This document shows positions 47,701 through 54,435 of a stretch of DNA of 54,435 nt, one piece after another (position 1 is the stretch's first letter; each line of letters opens with the position of its first letter). Below the pieces are notes generated by a model, which saw only the letters and a list, made by a program, of their open reading frames with translations, ran no database searches and had not been told where the DNA came from. The position numbers and the translations under genes were made by a program. Source of the stretch: Butyrivibrio sp. GTDB taxonomy: Bacteria > Bacillota > Clostridia > Lachnospirales > Lachnospiraceae. The stretch spans positions 1-54,435 of the forward strand of contig JAILPB010000041.1 in assembly GCA_024690485.1 (NCBI GenBank). The letters are read 5' to 3'.

Positions 47701-50292
47701 AAGCTTACTCTTAAGGCACCTATAAAGAGAACAGATGGAGCTAATAATTCCGAGTACTTCATGCTCTATGAGGTTCTTGAGAATGCTCAGGTGTTTACCA
47801 GAGAGGATGTTGAATCAGTAAAAACCGCCTTTAGGAATGCCTTTGGAAATGCTTTCGAGGTACAGGCTAAGAATAACTCCAATCAGGGAAGTGTTAACGG
47901 ATGGAGAAGACTTGAGATCAAGATCTTCACTGATGTGCAGACAAATGTCACATTGGAGTTTACATCCACAGCATATATTGCTGAGGGAACAAAGAAGACT
48001 TCTTTTAAGAATAAGGCTTTTGTATATAACAGTAGTAATATTGCAGAGGCTACTCAGGATTTCGAAAAGATTTCTATTGAGAAGTTTGACGGAAATAACA
48101 ATGCAGGAGACACTTCATACGAGTATATGTCTGATACTTTATACAAATCAGGAATACTTTCATGGGTGGTTAAAGCTAATATACCTGCAAATTACGAAGA
48201 AAACGGCAACGACCTTATTTATATCGTGGATACTCTTCCGGAGGATGTGAGCCTTATTAAAAACGGCGAGTATTCCGGAAATGCCTTAAACGGCCTTGAA
48301 GTTGCCGGAGATAACGGATTTAAAAACGCAGCAGCCTTTGGCGATGGAAACTGTAACTTAAAGTTTAACAACGTTAATTACACGAAAACTGTTGAGAAAA
48401 ATAAGATAATCATTTCCTTCAAGGCAAGCGAGGCTAAGGGACAGACTGTATACTTCAGAGTTCGTGCAAAGATAAAGGATGGCTACTTTACGGAAGAAAC
48501 TGTGACAGGAGAGTTTACAAACTCCGTAATGATCAGCAATAACGGTGAGACACCTCTTGACAGTAGCAGCCAGAAGCAGACAATTACCAATACTTCTCAT
48601 GCTATAACTAAGGATGGAAAAAACGTTGAGAACTCACTTAATACAGTTGAGTACGTGGTAGAGGTCAATCCTAATCATGCAGATCTCTTAAAAGAAGGCG
48701 ACACCATAAGACTTACAGATACACTTACTGCAAGTTCTACAGCTGATTTCACTGTAACGCTTGTAACCGGATCTGTGGAAGTTTACGAAGTGTCTGATGA
48801 CGGCACTGAGACTCCGCTTCCTATCAATAGATATACATGTTCATCTTCGGTTTATGCTGCAGAGACAGGAGCGTATCCATATCATTGGAACTATGCGACT
48901 CTTGAGATGAATCTACCTGATGAAATGCATCTTAGAATCAAGTACAGATATCAGTTTGAAGGAACCGCTGATCAGTACATAAGTGCTAATAACAAGGCAA
49001 CCCTCGAAGGAATTGTTGTTTCTAACAACTCTGCAGAGGATAGCAAACAGGTTAAGATTCAGGAAGCAGGAGCTAAGGCGTTTATCAAAGGAATTAACCT
49101 TTATAAGGTGGATAATGATAATCACAATAATTATCTGTCCGGAGCCAAGTTCTCGCTTCATGCATATGACAAGAACAGGGGAACTTTTGTAGCTGTACCT
49201 GCAAATACAGAGGACGGTTTCTATACAACAAACAGTGCAGGATATGTTCCGATAAACAACCTTACCTACAATCTGGCATACAAGCTGGTTGAGGAAGTTG
49301 CTCCCGATGGATACATAAAGAGAGAGACACCTTACTACTTCTGCATTGCATCAACGGATACCGGAAGATATCCGAGGTTGTGCCCTGAAAACTTCTTTAC
49401 AGAACTTAACGGAGAAGAAATAACAGCCGGTGGATCTGTATTTATCGGAAACGATAAGGCAACCACATCCATAGTTGTGGAAAAAAAGTGGGAGAATGAA
49501 GATTCAACAACAAAGCCCAGATTCATAACTGTTAAAGTGGGACGTAGACTTGGCGCAGAGCAGAGTGTAGATAGTTCAAGTTATTACACTGTTAATATAG
49601 ACAGAAGAGATGGCACCAATAGTATAACCCAGTACATAGGATTTCCTTCTGTAAGGAGTGGCTCAACACTTACCTTTAGCTTCTATGTTGACTACTCAAA
49701 TGTGTATAACAAGCTTGCACCGGAGATAAAGATAAACGGCAATACCATAGATTACTCATCAGAGCTTAAGGCCGGAAGTGTTCAGGTGATAACCAAAACT
49801 GTGACAATAAACAGTGATACCAAGATAACTATCACAGATCCCTGGGGAATCAATGATGCTAATAAGTATCCTGCCGAGGCTCATGTGAAGGCACCTCAGT
49901 CAAGTTCAGATGGTAATCAGATAGCTATCGAAGAGAATAACTATAAAGAAATAACCATTACTGAAGATGATGATTGGGTTAGTGAAGTACCTAATCTTGA
50001 AAGATATTATACTGATAAGAATTCCGGAAAGAAGTACATGTGGAACTACTATGTATCTGAAGTTCAGAACGTGTATTACACAGCGAGCTATTCGGAAAAC
50101 AACAAGACAGGCATAGGGTCAGGTACGATTACAATTACCAACTCAAGAAATAAAGTGCAGCCTTATGAGCTTCCTTCCACAGGTGGCACAGGCGAATTGA
50201 TGTATGTGGTGATGGGAATGACGATGATGTTAATTGGCTTAATGTTAAGATTGCACATCGGTCGAAAAATTCGAAAAACTGACAACAACTGA
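44800..50292 (+). CDS. Giant LPXTG-anchored surface protein (acidic Ser/Asp/Glu stalk, adhesin-like repeats, CnaB/SpaA-like domain)
   Basis: Extended signal peptide ARRWISVMIVIALLIGGVTLIAMKKAASA; CnaB/SpaA-like GINLYKVDNDNHNNYLSGAKFSLHAYD...ELVEEVAPDGY-type region (~49080-49365); C-terminal LPSTGG (50170-50184) plus TM and RKIRK tail. Confidence 0.92.
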   Translation: MARRNNMRFSAEEFVKSHEFARRWISVMIVIALLIGGVTLIAMKKAASAVTEDGADEIGMVLDAEEGEDEVTFEDFYGESADMEDQEDSEAADGSEEDSDNSDEEVSDEEVSDETEYAESSDEDIASDDTDSDEDIQSSDSDNEATDAADIDEQNTDSKLDAEETEDTDVEDELTKDVVLTVSYIDEDENLILDSDGVPYADEKEINLSDSMEFEKDARKIEGYTFKKAYFEKTDSDRGDSEKLDITGIAVRLYTGSDDSEFKYYEVNINEEETLDIKEDTQLFFVYEAAWETADDTKEGTDNDKKLAGSDKNSSKDVPESVDLSKFVTETVIERMNDKGEWEVISEADIKEGDHLRITVNYVLSKEAAASDDIHFDIPEQYGTAFSSESDLDDGNGSYEVTDDNQIKIQYNDDFKKKLSDDESSTDKDSSAADSSASINVSKSKKPSILSSVSGLKYMGGLFDGFAIKAHAARNGNITGSVTTETVVLSDKAKKGEMTIVDVSVKKNPERDYSSQSAPYKGGTEIRYGDEINNGDMLYFTLSYKLDIGTLNESRKSVKYSLKDHKITPINAVDGIVYDNSYTAVGTFSISGDGVVTFDFYDDFVEKNAKHEAYGNFYFLAQASASSNSEKVEKIYDFGDNVTFKVIINNVKGSDLSIQKQQSYDSSKGYMYYAITLSSVNGTKTDIVIDDVIKVFNATMTDTTENSWLTSLFTFNNVKGASIFKGDSRNPTYLTWNQFKVSNSGSKTTITLPKLNANEKYTLQYYFEVPEQVALSSAGIRLNNSANAKYDNGKNVSANVDWSFGGVPKISKAGEADRNSYTVTWRITLNEDHKNLKGYTLKDNFVTLLGYQYTQKKTPYKGDMWVESREQYAGKGSTLSLGSKITLGGNGYTFTKDDYTKYVFVYQVSYKPSDVIYQNWLVNEANINDGVNNNSTTGYAWAGTGNYVEKEATGINTIDSDKAKVHWKLTLKAPIKRTDGANNSEYFMLYEVLENAQVFTREDVESVKTAFRNAFGNAFEVQAKNNSNQGSVNGWRRLEIKIFTDVQTNVTLEFTSTAYIAEGTKKTSFKNKAFVYNSSNIAEATQDFEKISIEKFDGNNNAGDTSYEYMSDTLYKSGILSWVVKANIPANYEENGNDLIYIVDTLPEDVSLIKNGEYSGNALNGLEVAGDNGFKNAAAFGDGNCNLKFNNVNYTKTVEKNKIIISFKASEAKGQTVYFRVRAKIKDGYFTEETVTGEFTNSVMISNNGETPLDSSSQKQTITNTSHAITKDGKNVENSLNTVEYVVEVNPNHADLLKEGDTIRLTDTLTASSTADFTVTLVTGSVEVYEVSDDGTETPLPINRYTCSSSVYAAETGAYPYHWNYATLEMNLPDEMHLRIKYRYQFEGTADQYISANNKATLEGIVVSNNSAEDSKQVKIQEAGAKAFIKGINLYKVDNDNHNNYLSGAKFSLHAYDKNRGTFVAVPANTEDGFYTTNSAGYVPINNLTYNLAYKLVEEVAPDGYIKRETPYYFCIASTDTGRYPRLCPENFFTELNGEEITAGGSVFIGNDKATTSIVVEKKWENEDSTTKPRFITVKVGRRLGAEQSVDSSSYYTVNIDRRDGTNSITQYIGFPSVRSGSTLTFSFYVDYSNVYNKLAPEIKINGNTIDYSSELKAGSVQVITKTVTINSDTKITITDPWGINDANKYPAEAHVKAPQSSSDGNQIAIEENNYKEITITEDDDWVSEVPNLERYYTDKNSGKKYMWNYYVSEVQNVYYTASYSENNKTGIGSGTITITNSRNKVQPYELPSTGGTGELMYVVMGMTMMLIGLMLRLHIGRKIRKTDNN
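45106..45135 (+). repeat. Perfect 15-bp tandem duplication in stalk region
   Basis: GATGAAGAAGTATCA x2. Confidence 0.95.
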
Positions 50293-50338
50293 GCGCAAAA
50301 TAATATAAAAATTTTATAAAGAAAATATAAAGTTCATA

Positions 50339-50367
50339 TTGATTTTTACTTATAAAAATTATATTAT
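50339..50367 (+). promoter_or_regulatory. Predicted promoter of coiled-coil gene
   Basis: TTGATT-N17-TATTAT. Confidence 0.6.
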
Positions 50368-50492
50368 CAATCTACACAACTTAAACATATTACTAGAATT
50401 TCTATTACATTAAAGCCGATTTATGAAAGGTTGTTAGAGAGGCTTTGTGCTCTAAGATTTATATTCCCATTTTTTCAATGAGAGGTTAATTT

Positions 50493-51278
50493 ATGGCTCA
50501 GAAAGACCTAAGGAAGCTTAATAGGCAAGAGCTTTTACAGATGATGATAGAGTTCTCTGAGGATGCGGAAGCAGCTAGAGAACACGAATTGGATATTCAG
50601 GAACAGTTTGAGAAGGAAAGAGAGCAGCTCCTGCAGCAGATGGCTGAGGAGAGAGCTGACCTTCTTGCCAAGTTCGATGAAGAGAAAGCTGAGATGAGGC
50701 GGATCTTCAATGACCAGAAGGAAGAACTACGAAATAAATTTCTGAAAGATATAAACGGTCTTAAGGACAGACAGGAGAGAGAAATCTCCGGACTTAAGGC
50801 AAGGCACGAGAGAGAGTTTGAGGGCTTTAGAACAAGGCTAGAGAGAGAAAAAGCTGAGATTCGTGCCGAGGTGGATGACAAGCTTCAGAAGATAGAAAAA
50901 GCAGGAACGCTTGCTGAGGCTGTATTATCCATAAACGGTTTCTTTGATGCCGCACAGAAGGCAGCGGAGCAGTTCACAGAGATTGTGGAAAAAACAGAGC
51001 CTGTTGCAGAAGAAAAGGCAGAGGAGGCTTCTGAGGAGAAAGCTACTACAAAGAAAGCTTCTACTGCAAAGAAAATTACCGCAGCTAAGAAGACTGAAAC
51101 TAAAGAATCAGAGCCTACTGATATAGAAGCTGTTAAAGAAACAGAAGAAACAGCAAAAGAAACAAAAGCTAAAAAGACTACAAAAACAGCTGCCAAATCT
51201 ACCAAGGCAGCCGCTAAGAAAACAACATCTGCAGCAAAAACTACTTCTAAGACATCGACTAAAAAAGCTGCAAAGTAA
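50493..51278 (+). CDS. Coiled-coil protein with Lys/Ala/Thr-rich (histone H1-like) C-terminal tail
   Basis: DLRKLNRQELLQMMIEFSEDAEA N-terminus, long charged coiled coil, then KKTTKTAAKSTKAAAKKTTSAAKTTSKTSTKKAAK. Confidence 0.8.
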   Translation: MAQKDLRKLNRQELLQMMIEFSEDAEAAREHELDIQEQFEKEREQLLQQMAEERADLLAKFDEEKAEMRRIFNDQKEELRNKFLKDINGLKDRQEREISGLKARHEREFEGFRTRLEREKAEIRAEVDDKLQKIEKAGTLAEAVLSINGFFDAAQKAAEQFTEIVEKTEPVAEEKAEEASEEKATTKKASTAKKITAAKKTETKESEPTDIEAVKETEETAKETKAKKTTKTAAKSTKAAAKKTTSAAKTTSKTSTKKAAK

Positions 51279-51361
51279 TCCCAATACAACATTAAGTCAG
51301 ACCTGATAAGAATAAGGTAGTTGAACACGGAATGGAATCACGTTTTTAACGACTTGTCAAG

Positions 51362-51395
51362 TACGAATTTTGCACGGTTTCGTGCAAAATTCGTA
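51362..51395. other. 15-bp perfect stem-loop
   Basis: TACGAATTTTGCACG-GTTT-CGTGCAAAATTCGTA; no U-tract follows on the + strand. Confidence 0.85.
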
Positions 51396-51565
51396 TCCAA
51401 AAGTTAATATGCATATTCTAAAATAATAGAGCTTGCTTGCGAGAGCAAGTGTCTAATGTATATGCAACCTTATTCAGAAGGGGGTTTATATTTCTATCAA
51501 TGCTTGGAATCTAAAAGAGGGGTTAGAGTCCGGTAGAGCAGCAGGGGATTAAGGAGAGTCCTTTA

Positions 51566-52480
51566 ATGCGGGAAATAACCTACGCTGAAATTAAAAATCT
51601 ACACCCGAATTTATGTTCAAAACAGAAAAGAATAGTGGAACGTATACAAGAAAAGGGAAAGCCTTCTGATAATAAGAAGATAGCCACTTTTCCACTTATG
51701 GTCTCGTTTTTTGTATTTGAAATCTGTTTTTTGCTAATTACACATGGGCATTACAGAATTGCTCAGGTTTTGCAGAAGCTGGGTTTTAAAGGAAAAAATC
51801 GTGATGTTGCAGAGACATTAGAGACAGACATCGAAATTAAGTCAGAGGGGGGCTTAAAGGAAAGCAATATGGACGAGCAGGTTCGTGATACAAACAACAC
51901 ATACAGGCCTTCATTGGATGAACTTAAGGCAGAGCTAAGAAGGGAAAAGAGAAAGAAAAACTACACCAAAACACTTCGAAATACAATCGTTGTTCTTGTT
52001 GTGGTTGCGGCTTTTTCTGTACTTGTATCAAGCTTCTTTATCACAGTGCTTAAAGTTACGGGAGACAGTATGACTCCTACTCTTGAGACCGGCCAGATAG
52101 TTATAGCTAATAACTACAGCACATTTGAGCCGGGAGAGCTTATAGCCTTTTATTACAACAACAGAGTTTTGGTGAAAAGAGTCATAGGTTCCCCCGGAGA
52201 CTGGGTGAATATCGATGACAACGGGGTTGTATATGTAAACGGCGAGTCACTTGATGAGCCGTATGTATCTGATGCTTCCCAGTATCCTAATACAGGATCG
52301 GAGAGCGACAGAATTGAGTTTCCTTTTCAGGTGCCTGAAAACAGATATTTTGTTTTGGGAGACCACAGAACGGAATCAATTGATTCAAGGACAAATACAG
52401 TGGGATGTGTAACTCAGGAACAGCTGATAGGTGAAGTTGTTTTCAGAGTATTCCCATTTAATGTAATTGGAACATTTTAA
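51566..52480 (+). CDS. Signal peptidase I with N-terminal extension
   Basis: VTGDSMTPTLETGQIVIAN (catalytic Ser), NNRVLVKRVIGSPGDWV (catalytic Lys), YFVLGDHRTESIDSRT; AAGGAG RBS before ATG 51566. Confidence 0.92.
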   Translation: MREITYAEIKNLHPNLCSKQKRIVERIQEKGKPSDNKKIATFPLMVSFFVFEICFLLITHGHYRIAQVLQKLGFKGKNRDVAETLETDIEIKSEGGLKESNMDEQVRDTNNTYRPSLDELKAELRREKRKKNYTKTLRNTIVVLVVVAAFSVLVSSFFITVLKVTGDSMTPTLETGQIVIANNYSTFEPGELIAFYYNNRVLVKRVIGSPGDWVNIDDNGVVYVNGESLDEPYVSDASQYPNTGSESDRIEFPFQVPENRYFVLGDHRTESIDSRTNTVGCVTQEQLIGEVVFRVFPFNVIGTF

Positions 52481-52510
52481 TAGATTATATCAGTTGGGTG
52501 GATTTAATTA

Positions 52511-54435
52511 ATGGGGACGAGAGATAAAAAAGTTACGATTGAGGGGTTAATAAGAAAGCATAAGCAGGATAAGAAATGGATTTCTGTGATGGTATGCGTT
52601 GCCCTCCTTACAGGGTCACTTACAATGTATACGCTAAATAAGCCGGCAACTGCTGTAACAGAAGATGGAGCCGCCAGCGTCGGTATGACCTATGGCGACA
52701 GCGAATACGCTGATAGCATATGGGAGCCGATTCCTGAGGAAGACTTAGCCGGAACATCAGATGAATCCGATGCTGACGAAAGCGTTGAAGAGAATGCTGA
52801 TGCTGAAACTGAAACATCAGATGAATCCAATGATTCCTCTGAGTCAGGAGAAAACTCTGACGAGACTGCTGATGCAGAAACTTCTGATACAGAAACTTCT
52901 GATGCAGAAGCTTCTGATGCTGAAACAACAGACAATGCTTCCGGAGAAGATACTACTCAGGCTGTAGATTCAGATGCGCCTGCAGATAGCAGCAGTGAGA
53001 GCACAGAAAGTGCTGCGGAAGATGCTCTTGAAAATACCGAGGATCAGCTTGCTCCTGTAAATGAAGATAAGCTTGCTGATGAAAACAGAAAAGGCGTTGA
53101 CGTACCTGATTCTGTAGATCTTGCAGATTATATTACAGAGACAATAGTTGAGAGGCTTGGAAGTAATGGCGAGTGGGAAGTTATTGATGAAGCTGACATC
53201 AGAGAAGATGATAAGCTTCGCATAACTGTTAAATATAGAATGCCTGCTAAAGTAGCAGCAAGTGAAGACATCCACTACGATCTGCCAAAACAATACGGCG
53301 AGGCAGACATGCAGACCGGTGAACTTGAAGATGGAACCGGTGAGATTGAGGTTACAGAAGATAACCGAATACAGATTCAATACAATGACGATGTTAAAAA
53401 CGAGGTGATTGATGAGGAAAAAGATGATACATCTGCATCCCTTAATATTTTTGAAAAAGCCTTTGGCGCACTGATCATTGTGGCACATGCCGAAGAGAAT
53501 GATGGTTATATCACTAATTCCTTCACACTTATGGCAAGTGGAGCTACCAGTTTGGTTGTGGACGAAGCTGAAGTATATAAAGCCGTATATAAATGGGATC
53601 AAAATGGTAATCGATATTTGGTTACCGATCCAAAGGAACTTGAAAAAATAACGGACCAGCCTGTTGAAGAAGGTACTCCTTTATATTTCAAACTTAAGTT
53701 CCATGTTGATCCTAAAACACTGGATGCCAGTAAGCCTGATCAGTGCTCATTTTCATATGACTTAAGGCAGGCAGGTTTTACAACGGTTACTGAAGTGTCA
53801 GGAAGACCGGTTACAGACCTTAACGGTAATCAGATAGGAACTTATAGTATTACAGCGGATGGAAAAGTTACCTTTTATCCAAATGCTGAATATGTAAAGA
53901 GAAACAGCGACGGTGAAAAGCTCGAAGGATATTTTGATTTCGCAGCTGCGCTACATCAAGACAGCGAAAGCGGAAATGATGAAAAAGTCTATGAGTTCAA
54001 CGATAAGGTAAAGATTACCGTAAGGATACTCAAAAACAGTGAACATACTGCTTCCGTTTATAAGCAGCCTGAAGGATATGATCCTAATACAGGAATAATC
54101 AAGTACAGTATCAGGATTTCCACAGGCGACAACGGAACAGGTTCAACCATAGATTTTGATGATGTCATGAGCGTATTTGGCTCAGATGGTAAGACATATG
54201 ACTCACAGCTGACATCACTAATAAACTTTAATAACTGGACTTTCGAAGGATTTACTCTTGTAAAGGAGACTCCAACCGGAACAGTAGAGATGCCCGGATA
54301 TTCACCGCAGCTAAACGGAAACAGATTTAGCATTAAGAATCTTCCGGCATTACAAAAGGGTGAAACCTATAAGCTTACCTATTCATATAAAGTACCTGAT
54401 CAAATAAGAAATCAGATCAAGGTTTACCTGAATAA
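52511..54435 (+). CDS. Second giant surface protein, paralogue of the 44800-50292 product (incomplete, runs off window; absent from ORF track)
   Basis: ATG 52511 opens a frame with no stop to 54435: MGTRDKKVTIEGLIRKHKQDKKWISVMVCVALLTGSLTMYTLNKPATAVTEDGAASVGM...VPDSVDLADYITETIVERLGSNGEWEVIDEADIREDDKLRITV, matching the first protein. Confidence 0.93.
   Translation, partial: MGTRDKKVTIEGLIRKHKQDKKWISVMVCVALLTGSLTMYTLNKPATAVTEDGAASVGMTYGDSEYADSIWEPIPEEDLAGTSDESDADESVEENADAETETSDESNDSSESGENSDETADAETSDTETSDAEASDAETTDNASGEDTTQAVDSDAPADSSSESTESAAEDALENTEDQLAPVNEDKLADENRKGVDVPDSVDLADYITETIVERLGSNGEWEVIDEADIREDDKLRITVKYRMPAKVAASEDIHYDLPKQYGEADMQTGELEDGTGEIEVTEDNRIQIQYNDDVKNEVIDEEKDDTSASLNIFEKAFGALIIVAHAEENDGYITNSFTLMASGATSLVVDEAEVYKAVYKWDQNGNRYLVTDPKELEKITDQPVEEGTPLYFKLKFHVDPKTLDASKPDQCSFSYDLRQAGFTTVTEVSGRPVTDLNGNQIGTYSITADGKVTFYPNAEYVKRNSDGEKLEGYFDFAAALHQDSESGNDEKVYEFNDKVKITVRILKNSEHTASVYKQPEGYDPNTGIIKYSIRISTGDNGTGSTIDFDDVMSVFGSDGKTYDSQLTSLINFNNWTFEGFTLVKETPTGTVEMPGYSPQLNGNRFSIKNLPALQKGETYKLTYSYKVPDQIRNQIKVYLN
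52871..52930 (+). repeat. Imperfect 15-bp tandem repeat (4 units) in stalk region
   Basis: GATGCAGAAACTTCT GATACAGAAACTTCT GATGCAGAAGCTTCT GATGCTGAAACAACA. Confidence 0.9.

Noticed and set aside
52620-52935. His/Gln-rich (102 aa) and Ser/Ala-rich (81 aa) minus-strand ORFs
   Set aside because: Produced by the 15-bp repeats in the stalk of the second giant surface protein.
52970-53602. 210-aa minus-strand ORF
   Set aside because: Antisense to the incomplete giant surface protein gene, whose + frame matches the paralogue at 44800-50292.

Overview
The gene content (DUF5716/DUF5717 proteins, a permuted GH3, the ABC sugar importer set, codon usage) suggests a Lachnospiraceae chromosome, perhaps Butyrivibrio or Pseudobutyrivibrio. 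This is inferred, since no 16S is present. Most of the window is chromosomal housekeeping: rubrerythrin/desulfoferrodoxin, leuA, htpG, purF/purB/purA, infC-rpmI-rplT, a MacAB-type exporter and a sugar ABC importer with its LacI regulator. The most interesting items are: (1) a 2-isopropylmalate synthase with a complete AraC-type HTH fused after its leucine-sensing domain; (2) a four-gene operon at 18.4-25.4 kb combining a giant DUF5717 protein, an Hsp70/actin-fold DUF5716 protein, a helical-repeat protein and a membrane coiled-coil protein, with no assigned function; (3) a c-di-GMP-I (GEMM) riboswitch plus terminator upstream of a ~1830-aa LPSTG surface protein, followed by a coiled-coil protein with a histone-like tail, a signal peptidase I with an N-terminal extension, and a second giant paralogue that runs off the window edge and is absent from the ORF track; (4) a pair of near-palindromic LacI-type operators 94 bp apart; (5) an SCP2-domain protein with an H1-like tail; (6) infC starting at ATT behind a probable L20-type leader; (7) a CIRCE element upstream of htpG. 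I saw no rRNA, tRNA, CRISPR array or intact mobile element.
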